From the NCBI GenBank assembly GCA_022822745.1, contig JAJEAO010000030.1, positions 1 through 39,087 of the forward strand: DNA of 39,087 nucleotides, in the 5' to 3' direction. This DNA comes from Acidobacteriota bacterium. Its GTDB lineage: Bacteria; Acidobacteriota; Vicinamibacteria; Marinacidobacterales; Marinacidobacteraceae. The position numbers were made by a program, and so were the translations under genes. Every line of letters begins with the position of its first letter. Within the stretch, counting starts at the first letter, position 1. This document shows, piece after piece, positions 7,690 to 15,891 of this stretch. The notes beneath the pieces are model-generated. The model was not told where the DNA came from. It saw only the letters and a program-made list of their open reading frames with translations, and did not search any database.

Positions 7690-8046
7690 TCAGGTACTTC
7701 GGGTTCTCGGGATCGCTTCCAGCAGGCGTAGCGGAACCCGGCGCTGAACGAAGTCATCCTCGTAACTGTCAGCCGGGCTGGACATGGACTTCTTGACGCA
7801 GTAGCAGATCTTCCCGTCGCCGAAGAAACCGACGTCGAGCCAGAAGTCGTGACCACGCCAGTCGAACACGACCTCGCCGTCTCCCGAAGCCGCCACATGG
7901 GGTGGATCGCTGTCCGGAGGGAGGTTCAGCAGGAATGCCAGCGCGTCGTCCACGGCGCGCCTGGACGGCGGCACTCTCACGGCCTGTCCGCAATGCCGCC
8001 CCGCTTCGCCGAGAGCGGCAACCTCGCCCTGGTTTCCGCGTTTCAC
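7690..8046 (-). CDS. small protein of unknown function coupled to apaH
   Basis: Protein of 118 aa starting at a GTG that overlaps the apaH stop as GTGA, so translation is probably coupled. It contains SRRAVDDALAFLLNLPPD, then a strand-rich part GEVVFDWRGHDFWLDVGFFGDGKICYCVKK. I recall a group of small uncharacterised bacterial proteins with a similar helix-Pro-Asp-GEV-W pattern, often in accessory loci, but cannot name or confirm it. The frame is open further upstream, but those codons lie inside apaH and encode a basic non-conserved string. It ends next to the repeat block at 7583-7689. Confidence 0.7.
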   Translation of the reverse strand: MKRGNQGEVAALGEAGRHCGQAVRVPPSRRAVDDALAFLLNLPPDSDPPHVAASGDGEVVFDWRGHDFWLDVGFFGDGKICYCVKKSMSSPADSYEDDFVQRRVPLRLLEAIPRTRST

Positions 8047-8888
8047 GTCGGCCAGCGACCGTCGCCGGGGGCGGTCGGCTCGATCGCGAAGGCCCCGTCC
8101 TCCAGCCGCACCGCGGTGAGAAAGCCGCCCCAGACGCACCCCGAATCGAGCCCGATCACCCGCCCGTCTCCCGCCCGAGCGGAGATGAGCCCGAGCGCCG
8201 CCCAGTGGCCGAACAGGACGGTGAGTCCGGCGGGGATCCGCGCCTTCTCGAACCAGGGCCGTCGCCGGGGGGGCATGGTGTCGGGAGACCCGTTGAAGCC
8301 GAATCTCGGCGCGCCCTCCCGGTTCACCGCGCGGATTCGGGTCAGGACCGAGGCGTCGCGCGCCGGGGCGGCGAGCCTCCGCGTCCGTCGGCCGGACCGG
8401 GGCCGGGGGCGCCCGTCGCCGCGCGCCGCATAGAGCGCTTCGAGGAATCCCCTTCGGTCACCGCGGAGCGCCTCCGCGGCCGCCGCGGCCCGGCGTTCGG
8501 CTTCGGGAACCGCCCAGGCGGGGTGGAGCCCGGCGTGGACCAGCAGGAACGGCCCCACCCGCGCCGTGAACGGACGCCGCGCCACCCACTCGCAGAGTCT
8601 GCGGGAGTCCGCCGCCCCGAGCACCGGCGCCAGCGTGTCCCGCCGCCGAGTCCCCAGAATTCCCTCGCGCTGCGCCAGCAGATGAAGGTCGTGGTTGCCG
8701 AGAACCGAGTTCGCCGAGTCGCCCTGCTCGACCACCCATCGCAGCATCCCCAGGGAGTCCGGCCCGCGGTTCACCAGATCCCCGACGAACCAGATCCGGT
8801 CGCGACCCCGCCGGTACCCGATGCGGGCGGCGAGGCGCAGCCATGTGCTAAAACAGCCCTGAACGTCGCCCACGACCCAGGTTGCCAC
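8043..8888 (-). CDS. apaH: symmetrical bis(5'-nucleosyl)-tetraphosphatase
   Basis: Metallophosphoesterase of 281 aa that hydrolyses Ap4A to two ADP and can remove Np4 caps from RNA. Motifs are GDVQG (7-11), GDLVNRGPDS (36-45) and GNHDLHLLA (64-72), the ApaH-type set; later HAGLHPAW and GHWAALG provide the remaining metal histidines. The frame is open to an ATG at 8930, but I chose the GTG at 8888 because the protein then begins MATWVVGDVQGC, matching the family N-terminus. A TACGAT box lies 10 nt upstream of that GTG. It is followed without a gap by a small unknown gene. The upstream ppx-type gene diverges from it. Confidence 0.9.
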   Translation of the reverse strand: MATWVVGDVQGCFSTWLRLAARIGYRRGRDRIWFVGDLVNRGPDSLGMLRWVVEQGDSANSVLGNHDLHLLAQREGILGTRRRDTLAPVLGAADSRRLCEWVARRPFTARVGPFLLVHAGLHPAWAVPEAERRAAAAAEALRGDRRGFLEALYAARGDGRPRPRSGRRTRRLAAPARDASVLTRIRAVNREGAPRFGFNGSPDTMPPRRRPWFEKARIPAGLTVLFGHWAALGLISARAGDGRVIGLDSGCVWGGFLTAVRLEDGAFAIEPTAPGDGRWPT

Positions 8889-8994
8889 GGCGCGCGGGAT
8901 CGTAGCCGGAAGGGGAGCCCGTGCAGCCATCCCCTGTCAAGTACTCGATATAACCCCCATCGAATCCAATCCGCCCGACGGCCTCCTTGCCGCC
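8889..8994. other. divergent intergenic region apaH/ppx
   Basis: This gap carries the apaH -10 box and, on the plus strand, TATAAC at 8949-8954, a candidate -10 for the phosphatase gene. Plus-strand codons from 8959 to 8994 stay open in the phosphatase frame and encode a plausible N-terminus (IESNPPDGLLAA) but contain no ATG, GTG or TTG. Confidence 0.4.
8899..8904 (-). promoter_or_regulatory. -10 box TACGAT for apaH
   Basis: On the minus strand TACGAT ends 10 nt before the GTG start at 8888, with a CG-only spacer. It supports the internal GTG rather than the ATG at 8930. No -35 is seen at normal spacing. Confidence 0.45.
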
Positions 8995-10491
8995 GTGGAC
9001 CTCGGGTCGCGCAGCTTCCACCTGACCGTGGCCCGGGTCCACGGAGACAACATCGAGGTCGTGGACCGGCTGCGCGAGTCGGTCCGGCTCGCCGCCGGCC
9101 TCCGGGACCGGGGCGTGGATCCGAGGACATGGACGCGGTGCCTCGACTCGCTCGGCCGCATCGGGGAGCGGATCCGGGACATCCCGACGAAGCAGACCCG
9201 GGCGGTGGGCACGAACGCCTTTCGGCAACTGCAGAAGCGCCGCGATGTGCTCGGCGAAGCGGCAGCCGCGCTCGGCCGGCGGATCGAGGTGATTTCGGGG
9301 GCGGAAGAGGCCCGGCTGATCTATCACGGCGTCTCCTCGACCCTGCCTCGGGGCGACGAGCGTCGGCTCGTGATCGATATCGGCGGCGGCAGCACCGAGC
9401 TCATCATCGGAAGTGGCGGCTCCCCGATGCGCACCGACAGCCTGTTCATGGGATGCGTCTCCTTCACGCGGCGGTTCTTTCCCGCCGGCGCCATTCGCAA
9501 GCGCTCCTTTTCGAGGGCCGAGACCGAGGCTCGACGCGAACTGGAGACGATCGAGGAAGGCTTCTTCCGGCTCGGCTGGCGCGATGCCTACGGCTCGTCC
9601 GGGACGGTGCGGGCCGCCGCCCGGCTCCTGCGCCCCACCGGCGGGCTGACCCGGCGGGGGCTCAAGCGCCTCCGCCAGCGGATGGTCCGGGCCGCGCACG
9701 TCGAGGGGCTGACTCGCGGACCGGACGCCATCCCCGGGCTGGGGCGCGCGCGATCCTGGGACTTCCCCGGGGGCGTCGCGATCCTGCGCGCCGTGATGAA
9801 GGCGCTCGACCTGAAGCGGGTGGCCGCGACCGACGGGGCTCTTCGCGAGGGAGTCCTCCATGATCTCATCGGTCGGCGAGAGCGCCGGGATGTTCGCGAC
9901 GCCACGATCCGGAACCTGATGGCCCAGTACCGGGTGGACCAGGAGCAGGCGGCGCGGGTGCGGGAGACCGCGCTCGCCGGTCTGCGCCGGTTGCGGGACG
10001 CCTGGGGCCTGGGGCGGGGGTGGCACGAGCGCTTTCTGCGGTGGGCGGCCGCGCTCCACGAAATCGGGCTCTCCGTCTCGTTCAGCGGGCATCACCGCCA
10101 CGGCGCCTACCTCGTGCGCAACTCGGACATGCCCGGCTTCTCCCGAAACGACCAGGAGCTGCTCGCCGTGCTCATCGAGACCCACCGCCAGCGGCTTCGC
10201 CCCGGCCGGTTCGAGGACCTGACCGCCACCGGGGCCGCGACGACGGGCCGGCTTGCGGCGATCCTGCGACTCGCGGTGCTGCTGTGCCGCCGGCGGAGCC
10301 GCGAGCCGCTTCCCCGGATCCGGGCGGTGGGGGGCGAGGACTTCCTCGAGCTCCGCTTTCCTCGCGGCTGGCTGGAGCGCCACCCGCTGACGCGCGCCGG
10401 GCTGCGACGCGAGGCGCAACAGCTCGAGGCCCTCGATATCGCTCTCCGCGTCGAGGCCGGCGAGCGGTCGCGGGAATCGCCGCCCGAGTGA
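8995..10491 (+). CDS. Ppx/GppA family phosphatase (exopolyphosphatase or pppGpp phosphatase)
   Basis: Protein of 498 aa from GTG 8995. An ASKHA-type ATPase fold is shown by DLGSRSFHL (2-10), SGAEEARLIYHGV (101-113) and the phosphate-binding DIGGGSTELI (128-137). The C-terminal third is a helical HD-like domain (AALHEIGLSVSFSGHHRHGAYLVRNS), as in long Ppx/GppA proteins. It releases phosphate from polyphosphate or converts pppGpp to ppGpp; sequence alone does not decide which. The start is uncertain. Relatives usually have four to eight residues before DLGS, and upstream codons encode a suitable LLAAV, but the first conventional start codon is the GTG at the V of that strand. It converges on the cyanophycinase-like gene with 13 nt between stops. 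Confidence 0.85.
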   Translation: MDLGSRSFHLTVARVHGDNIEVVDRLRESVRLAAGLRDRGVDPRTWTRCLDSLGRIGERIRDIPTKQTRAVGTNAFRQLQKRRDVLGEAAAALGRRIEVISGAEEARLIYHGVSSTLPRGDERRLVIDIGGGSTELIIGSGGSPMRTDSLFMGCVSFTRRFFPAGAIRKRSFSRAETEARRELETIEEGFFRLGWRDAYGSSGTVRAAARLLRPTGGLTRRGLKRLRQRMVRAAHVEGLTRGPDAIPGLGRARSWDFPGGVAILRAVMKALDLKRVAATDGALREGVLHDLIGRRERRDVRDATIRNLMAQYRVDQEQAARVRETALAGLRRLRDAWGLGRGWHERFLRWAAALHEIGLSVSFSGHHRHGAYLVRNSDMPGFSRNDQELLAVLIETHRQRLRPGRFEDLTATGAATTGRLAAILRLAVLLCRRRSREPLPRIRAVGGEDFLELRFPRGWLERHPLTRAGLRREAQQLEALDIALRVEAGERSRESPPE

Positions 10492-10504
10492 ACCGGGCCG
10501 GGAG

Positions 10505-11386
10505 TCAGTTCCGCTTCTTCTTCACCGTGGTGGCGAACGCGCCGCCTCCGAACTCGCGCCGCAGGGGTTCGCGCGTCTCGAGGTCGTAGCGGTCTCCGGG
10601 CTGGAGGAAGTAGAACGACCCCCCGTTCGGAAGCTCCCGGGTGTTGTCGTAGATCGCCACGTAGCGCTGGCCGATCACCTCGAACCCGGCGCCGCGCACC
10701 ACGATCGCGGTGTCCTCGTCGATCCCGATGCCGAGCAGCTCGGGGCGGGCCTCGATGATTTCGAGGAGGTCGAAGTGGCGATTGCGGACGAGAAGATGCT
10801 GGTCGATCGCGACCCCGCGGAAGAAGGAAAACCCTTCCTCGTGGTCCCCCATCATGATCGTGTTGCCGCTCGTGTCGCCGCGGGCCAGGTACTCCCCCTG
10901 GATCGTGGCCCCGGCCGAGGAGCCGCCGATGACCCCGCCACGCTCGAGCAGCGCATGGAGTTCCCGCTCCGTCGCGGTGTCCGCGTAGGCATCCACGAGG
11001 CGCCACTGACGGCCACCGGGGAACCAGACGCCCCGGGCCCGACGGATCGGGGCCGCGAAGTCCTCGCTGTCCGCCTCCTCGCGGTCCCAGGTGTGGAGCA
11101 CGGTCAGGTCGGTCGCGCCGAGCTCGCGGAACCGGCGCGCCCCGGCGTACCACTCGTCGTAGTCCTCGCCCCCGCCCGCCGTCGGGATGATGACGATGGG
11201 GGCGTCCGGGCCGCCCGCGAGGTCGAGGAACCGTTCGAGGATGGCCGGATCCCGAAGCGCGCCGCCGACGATCACGAGCGAACCGCGGTCGGGGCCGCGC
11301 TGCGGGAATGGCTGTCCCGCCGCCGCTGCGGCGATGCCGAGGACGGTGGCGCCCAGGAGGGCGGGGAAGAGTCGGGTGCGTCGCAT
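10505..11386 (-). CDS. exported cyanophycinase-like serine peptidase (family S51)
   Basis: Protein of 293 aa with an N-terminal signal peptide (residues 1-24, [17 protein letters not shown]), so it acts outside the cytoplasm. The S51/cyanophycinase fold is indicated by [12 protein letters not shown] (35-46), [21 protein letters not shown] (66-86), [13 protein letters not shown] and the nucleophile elbow GGSSAGA (154-160, Ser157). Cyanophycinases cleave beta-Asp-Arg dipeptides from cyanophycin; exported members hydrolyse external polymer or related isoaspartyl peptides. The start has a good GGAGG 9 nt upstream on the minus strand, unlike many genes here. No cyanophycin synthetase is in the window, which favours a scavenging role over turnover of an internal reserve. 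Confidence 0.88.
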   Translation of the reverse strand: MRRTRLFPALLGATVLGIAAAAAGQPFPQRGPDRGSLVIVGGALRDPAILERFLDLAGGPDAPIVIIPTAGGGEDYDEWYAGARRFRELGATDLTVLHTWDREEADSEDFAAPIRRARGVWFPGGRQWRLVDAYADTATERELHALLERGGVIGGSSAGATIQGEYLARGDTSGNTIMMGDHEEGFSFFRGVAIDQHLLVRNRHFDLLEIIEARPELLGIGIDEDTAIVVRGAGFEVIGQRYVAIYDNTRELPNGGSFYFLQPGDRYDLETREPLRREFGGGAFATTVKKKRN

Positions 11387-11494
11387 GATCGGTGGCCTCC
11401 GCGGTCGTGTCCTATTCTGCGCCATGCCGCGCCGCCGGCTGCATGGGAGGGGGCGCGACGGGCTCCGGCGCGGCGAGCCATCGCCGCGGCTCCG

Positions 11495-11500
11495 TAGAAT
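11495..11500 (+). promoter_or_regulatory. -10 box TAGAAT for selB
   Basis: TAGAAT ends 9 nt before ATG 11510, with no Shine-Dalgarno and no -35 at usual spacing. Member of the start-proximal TANNNT series. Confidence 0.55.
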
Positions 11501-11509
11501 CGCTGCCGG

Positions 11510-13462
11510 ATGCGGGACATCGTGGTCGGAACCGCCGGCCACATAGACCACGGCAAGAGTTCCCTCGTCCGGGCTCTCACCGGGACCGATCCGGACCGTC
11601 TCAAGGAAGAGAAGGCCCGCGGGATCACGGTGGATCTCGGGTTCGCCCACCTCGAGGACGGCCGTTTCCGCTACGCCTTCGTGGACGTCCCCGGTCACGA
11701 GCGGTTCGTGCGGAACATGCTGGCGGGGGCCGCCGGGTTCGATGTGATGCTGCTCGTGGTGGCGGCCGACGAGTCGGTGATGCCGCAGACGCGGGAACAC
11801 GTCGAGATCTGCCGCCTGCTCGGGGTCCGGGCGGCCGTCGTGGCCCTCAGCCGGGTGGACCTCGCCGACGATCCGGCGTTCGTCGAGCTGGCGACGCTCG
11901 AGACGAGGGAGCTCCTCGAGGGGACCCCGCTCGAAGCGGCGCCCGTCGTCCCTCTCTCTTCGGTGACGGGCGAGGGACTCGACGCGCTCCGCCGGGCGCT
12001 CGCCGTCGCCGCCGGAACCGCCGGGATCCGGGACCGGGGGGGACCGCTGCGCCTCCCGGTGGACCGCGCCTTCACGATGCGCGGCTTCGGCGTGGTCGTC
12101 ACCGGGACGCTGTTCTCCGGACGGGTCCGGGTCGGCGACGAAGTCGAGGTTCTCCCCGGAGGCCAGCGCGCCCGGGTCCGCGGCATCCAGGTCCACGGGG
12201 ACCCGGTCCCGGAGGCGGCGGCGGGACAGCGCACTGCGCTCAACCTCTCGGGCGGCGGTCGCTTCGCCGTCCAGCGGGGGTCGGTCACGGGGACCCCGGG
12301 GGAACTCGGGCTGGCGCGGATGCTGGATGTCTCGCTCGAAGTGCTCGCCTGGGCCCCGGCGCCGGTCGCCGACGGGGAACGGGTGCACATCCATATCGGC
12401 ACCGCCGTCGCTCTGGCCCGGGTTCGCCTCCTCGGAGGTCGCACTCGGCTCGACCCGGGCGCGAAGGGCCTCGCCCAGCTTCGCCTCGAGTCTCCGCTGG
12501 TGGTCGTGCGCCGGGACCGGTTCATCATCCGGCGCTACTCCCCGGTGATCACGATCGGCGGCGGGCGGGTGCTGGATGCGGACCCGCCGAAGCGGTCGCC
12601 CCGGAGTCCGGCGGACGCCCGGCGCGTCGAGGCTCTGGTCCGGGCCGATGCGGAGGAGGCTGCCGGGGCGTTCCTCGGGGAAGCGGGGGCCGGCGGCCTG
12701 GACGAGTCCGGGCTCGCCCGCCGTCTCGGGCTTCGTCCCGCGGGCGCGCGCGGTCTGGTCTCCGGCCTCGTCGAGGCGGGGGAGGCGTTCCCGGTGGCGA
12801 CCCGCGGACGGGGAGCCGCCGGATCGGGCCGCACCCTCCTCGCCGCCGCCGCGCTGGAACGTCTCGAAGGCCGCCTGAGGGAGCGGATCGCGAACTGGGA
12901 AGCGGCCCATCGGCTCCGTCCGGGGATGCCGGTGGAGCAGCTCCGCGAGGAGACGAGCGTGTCGCCGGCGGTCTGCGACGCGGCGCTCGATCGGCTGGTG
13001 GCCGCGGGGAGGCTTGCGCGCGACCGGGACATGGTCCACACCGCCGACCGCGAAGTACAGCTCACATCCGGCGAGGCGGAGGTCCGGGATCGCCTGGCGC
13101 AGATCCTGTTGGACTCCGGCTACGCCCCGCCGACGCTGAACGACCTCGCCGCCGAGCTCGGAGCTCCCGGCCCCCTCGTGGACGCCCTCCGCCGCCTGCT
13201 CGCGCACGAGCGCCGCGCCGTTCTCGTCACCCCGGAGCTGGCGTTCGATTCCGCCCGGCTCGACGAGCTGAAGCGCGCCGTTCTGGCCCGGGGAGCGGTC
13301 CGGCGCGAGATGGATGTGGCGTGGTTCAAGGGCCGCTTCGGACTCAGCCGGAAGCACGCCATCCCGCTGCTCGAGTGGCTCGACCGGGAGCGGATCACGG
13401 TCCGGGTGGGCAACCTCCGGCGGATTCGCGCTTCGGCGCCGCTCGGGCCCGGCTCGGCCTGA
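11510..13462 (+). CDS. selB: selenocysteine-specific translation elongation factor
   Basis: GTPase of 650 aa that carries Sec-tRNA(Sec) to ribosomes at UGA codons marked by a SECIS hairpin. The G domain is clear: [10 protein letters not shown] (10-19), the switch region [11 protein letters not shown] (35-45), [12 protein letters not shown] (59-70), and SRVD in place of NKxD. EF-Tu-like domains 2 and 3 follow, with [19 protein letters not shown]. From about residue 370 a C-terminal region of winged-helix repeats runs to the end ([31 protein letters not shown]), the mRNA-binding part. Length is within the usual 600-650 aa. No selA, selC or selD is in the window. Its last 68 nt overlap, tail to tail, the end of the GNAT gene on the other strand. 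Confidence 0.95.
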   Translation: MRDIVVGTAGHIDHGKSSLVRALTGTDPDRLKEEKARGITVDLGFAHLEDGRFRYAFVDVPGHERFVRNMLAGAAGFDVMLLVVAADESVMPQTREHVEICRLLGVRAAVVALSRVDLADDPAFVELATLETRELLEGTPLEAAPVVPLSSVTGEGLDALRRALAVAAGTAGIRDRGGPLRLPVDRAFTMRGFGVVVTGTLFSGRVRVGDEVEVLPGGQRARVRGIQVHGDPVPEAAAGQRTALNLSGGGRFAVQRGSVTGTPGELGLARMLDVSLEVLAWAPAPVADGERVHIHIGTAVALARVRLLGGRTRLDPGAKGLAQLRLESPLVVVRRDRFIIRRYSPVITIGGGRVLDADPPKRSPRSPADARRVEALVRADAEEAAGAFLGEAGAGGLDESGLARRLGLRPAGARGLVSGLVEAGEAFPVATRGRGAAGSGRTLLAAAALERLEGRLRERIANWEAAHRLRPGMPVEQLREETSVSPAVCDAALDRLVAAGRLARDRDMVHTADREVQLTSGEAEVRDRLAQILLDSGYAPPTLNDLAAELGAPGPLVDALRRLLAHERRAVLVTPELAFDSARLDELKRAVLARGAVRREMDVAWFKGRFGLSRKHAIPLLEWLDRERITVRVGNLRRIRASAPLGPGSA

Positions 13463-14018
13463 GGCGACGCCCGACGCGGGCGCGGAAGACCTGCGCCGAG
13501 GCGCACTTGCCGCTCCGCCATGCGTCGTAGGGAGCGGCGTCCCGAACCGGCTCGAATCCGCACCGCCGGAGCACGCCGACCGATGCTCCGTTGGCGCCGA
13601 GCACGAGCCCGAACACCTCGCGCGCTCCCATCCCGGCCGCGACCGGCAGGACCGCCCGAACCGCTTCGGTGGCGTAGCCGCGGCGCCAGACCCGACGCGC
13701 GAGCACGTAGCCGACCTCCACCCGCTCCGGGGTGCGGCCGTGGATGCCGATGCCGCCGCACACGCGGCCGCTGCTCCGCTCGACGACCGCGAGGTCGAAG
13801 CTGCGCGACCCGGGCGCCCGGGATCGGGTGATGGCGTCCCGCAGGAAGGCGAACGTCTGATCCTCGCGGTTCGGGCCCCAGCGGAGGTAGCGCGTGACGA
13901 GCGGGTCGGCGGCGTATTCCTGGACGTCGGGCAGGTCGGAGAGCCGAAAGACGCGGATCAGGAGCCGCTCGGTCCGGATCGGGCGGAACGCGGCCGGCGC
14001 CTTCCCGGAATCAGACAT
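13395..14018 (-). CDS. GNAT-family N-acetyltransferase (RimJ/RimL-like)
   Basis: Protein of 207 aa. RTERLLIRVFRLSDLPDVQEYAADPLVTRYL at the start and RVEVGYVLARRVWRRGYATEAVRAVLPVA in the middle are typical of the RimJ/RimL-type acetyltransferases, the RRGYATEA segment being the acetyl-CoA pyrophosphate loop. GANGASVGVLRRCGFEPV is the usual late motif. The substrate is unknown. The start overlaps the preceding gene's stop as ATGTCTGA. The last 40 or so residues are arginine-rich and partly encoded antisense to the 3' end of selB, so this tail is probably not functional and the gene simply runs on to the first available stop. Confidence 0.85.
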   Translation of the reverse strand: MSDSGKAPAAFRPIRTERLLIRVFRLSDLPDVQEYAADPLVTRYLRWGPNREDQTFAFLRDAITRSRAPGSRSFDLAVVERSSGRVCGGIGIHGRTPERVEVGYVLARRVWRRGYATEAVRAVLPVAAGMGAREVFGLVLGANGASVGVLRRCGFEPVRDAAPYDAWRSGKCASAQVFRARVGRRLRPSRARAAPKRESAGGCPPGP

Positions 14019-14466
14019 CGGCCTTCTCGGCGACGCGCTTCAGGTCGCGGAGGTCGGCCTCGAGCGCCTTCCGGACACTCGAGAGCATCGCGCGCCCGAA
14101 GACAGCCGACATCAGCCGCGCCAGGAACGACCGCGGCCGCGCGCTGAAGTCCATCTCGAGGTCGGTTCCTCCATCGTTCGGGGTGAAGCGGTAGGTCGTG
14201 ACGTAGTGCGCCCCGTGGGAGTCGGCTTCGATCCGGAGCGACCGCGGCGGGTCGAACCCGGTGATGCGCATCTCCTCGGTCGCCGCCTTGCCGAAGAGGA
14301 CCCGGGTCTCCCGCCACCGGGCGCCGGTCCCCACCGGGCCGTCGGTGAGCATCTCGATCCGTTCGATGCCGCGGACGACATCCCCGAAGCCGGGCACGTT
14401 GCTGCTCAGGGCGAAGACCCGCTCGGCGGGAGCTTCGATCCGGATCTCGATACGAACGCTGCGCAT
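14011..14466 (-). CDS. SRPBCC (START-like) family protein
   Basis: Protein of 151 aa with the polyketide cyclase/dehydrase SRPBCC pattern. RIEIRIEAPAERVFALSSNVPGFGDVVRGIERIEML is at the N-terminus, GARWRETRVLFGKAATEEMRITGFDPPRSLRIEAD in the middle, and a long C-terminal helix (SSVRKALEADLRDLKRVAEK) closes the hydrophobic cavity. Such proteins bind small hydrophobic ligands; a specific function cannot be read. It leads a two-gene operon with the GNAT gene, with an 8-nt coding overlap. A TAGACT box precedes ATG 14466 by 8 nt. Confidence 0.85.
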   Translation of the reverse strand: MRSVRIEIRIEAPAERVFALSSNVPGFGDVVRGIERIEMLTDGPVGTGARWRETRVLFGKAATEEMRITGFDPPRSLRIEADSHGAHYVTTYRFTPNDGGTDLEMDFSARPRSFLARLMSAVFGRAMLSSVRKALEADLRDLKRVAEKADV

Positions 14467-14474
14467 GGGCGGGA

Positions 14475-14501
14475 AGTCTAGGAGTCGCGCCGTCCTAAGA
14501 T
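14475..14501. promoter_or_regulatory. back-to-back -10 boxes in a 42-bp divergent gap
   Basis: On the minus strand TAGACT (14475-14480) lies 8 nt from ATG 14466. On the plus strand TAAGAT (14496-14501) lies 7 nt from ATG 14509. The two boxes are separated by 15 bp, so each RNA polymerase footprint would cover the other promoter. Neither gene has a Shine-Dalgarno. Confidence 0.6.
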
Positions 14502-14508
14502 GGCGGCG

Positions 14509-15891
14509 ATGAACCGGTTCCGCTTCCTCTGCGCTCTCCTGTGGATCGCCTCGTGCATCGGATGCGGTGGCCCCGCCGGGCCGCCGGAACACCCCCTCGC
14601 GCCCGGAATCCGCGCTCTCGTCGAGGGGGCGCTTTGCGAACATCCATCGCCCGGCGCCTCGGTGGCCGTGGAACTCGACGGGGCGCTGGTCTTCGCCGGC
14701 GGGTTCGGTTCCGCCGATCTGGAAAACGACGTTCCCGCCACCGCGGACACGGTGTACCGGATCGGTTCGGTGACCAAGCAGTTCACCGCCGCCGCCACGC
14801 TGCTCCTCGTCGAGGAGGGGGCGCTGGACCTCGATTCCGACCTGCGGGAGCACTTCCCCGACTACGACACCGCCGGATTCCGGATTCCGGTCGAGCGGCT
14901 GCTCAACCACACGTCCGGCATCAAGGGCTATACCGAGATGGAGGAGTTCTGGGCGCAGGCGCGGCTCGATCTCGGCCACGAAGCCATGCTGGACCTGTTC
15001 GGCTCGGTTCCGTTCGAGTTCGAACCCGGCGACCGCTACCAGTACAACAACTCCGGCTACTACCTGCTCGGCGTCCTGATCGAGCGCCTGAGCGGCGAGT
15101 CCTACACCGATTTCCTTCGTCGCCGCTTCTTCGAGCCGCTCGGTCTGGAGAACACCCACTACCTCGACAACGAACCCATCGTCCCGGGCCGCGCCGAGGG
15201 CTACGAGCTGGCGTCGGAGGGCGGGTTCCGGAATGACGACCCGCTCAGCATGCGGCTCCCCTACGCTGCCGGATCCCTCGGATCGAGCGTCCTCGATCTG
15301 CTGCGCTGGCAGCGGGCGCTCGTGGGAGGCGAGGCGGTCAGCGCATCCGGCTACGAGCGGATGACGGCGCCCGGCGTCCTCGTCAGCGGCGAGGAGGTTC
15401 CCTACGGCTACGGACTCGGTCTCGCCGAGGAGCACGGTTTCGCCAAGTTGGCTCACGGCGGCGGGATCAACGGCTTCCGCGCCCAGCTCGCGTGGTACCC
15501 GGCGCCGCGGCTCGGGATCGCCGTGCTCATGAACTCCGGCTCCGGACGTCCCGGACTCCTGGAGAACCGCATCGCGCGCCACGTGCTGGGCCAGGAGCAA
15601 CCCCGGATCGAGGAGGTGGAGGCGGCGCCGGAGGCCCTCGAGGCGCTCGCCGGCGTCTATGACCCCGGGCGGTCCCCGGTCGAAGTGCGGTTCGAAGACG
15701 GCTCGCTGCGCGGGCTCGGCCGACGCCTCGTCCCGGCGGCCAACGGGGTGTTCCACCCGGAGGGCGATCCGTTCACCGCCGTTCGCTTCGACCCGCCGGG
15801 CGCACCGGGAGAGCGCGCCCCCGGCTTCACGCTCACCAGCGCAGGGAACTCCACGCCCTACCGCCGCGTGGAAGACCCCGAGATCCGTTGA
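14509..15891 (+). CDS. serine hydrolase of the class C beta-lactamase / PBP4* family, lipoprotein
   Basis: Protein of 460 aa. N-terminal signal LCALLWIASC has a lipobox with Cys16 as the likely lipid anchor. The serine beta-lactamase fold motifs are all present: SVTK (87-90), Y179-N-N (QYNNSGYYLLG) and HGGG at 316-319 (LAHGGGINGF). The family includes class C beta-lactamases, D-aminopeptidases and esterases, and the residual C-terminal beta domain (from about 365) resembles that of non-lactamase members. Hydrolysis of a cell-wall peptide or ester is likely; antibiotic resistance cannot be inferred. I prefer ATG 14509 over the in-frame ATG at 14500, because the latter is part of the TAAGAT box. 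The next gene overlaps it by TTGA. Confidence 0.9.
   Translation: MNRFRFLCALLWIASCIGCGGPAGPPEHPLAPGIRALVEGALCEHPSPGASVAVELDGALVFAGGFGSADLENDVPATADTVYRIGSVTKQFTAAATLLLVEEGALDLDSDLREHFPDYDTAGFRIPVERLLNHTSGIKGYTEMEEFWAQARLDLGHEAMLDLFGSVPFEFEPGDRYQYNNSGYYLLGVLIERLSGESYTDFLRRRFFEPLGLENTHYLDNEPIVPGRAEGYELASEGGFRNDDPLSMRLPYAAGSLGSSVLDLLRWQRALVGGEAVSASGYERMTAPGVLVSGEEVPYGYGLGLAEEHGFAKLAHGGGINGFRAQLAWYPAPRLGIAVLMNSGSGRPGLLENRIARHVLGQEQPRIEEVEAAPEALEALAGVYDPGRSPVEVRFEDGSLRGLGRRLVPAANGVFHPEGDPFTAVRFDPPGAPGERAPGFTLTSAGNSTPYRRVEDPEIR

Noticed and set aside
8888-8930. ATG 8930 as the apaH start
   Set aside because: It adds 14 residues ahead of the conserved MATWVVGDVQGC start; the GTG at 8888 fits the family and has a TACGAT box.
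14500-14508. ATG 14500 as the serine hydrolase start
   Set aside because: This ATG is part of the TAAGAT box; ATG 14509 gives a clean lipoprotein signal.
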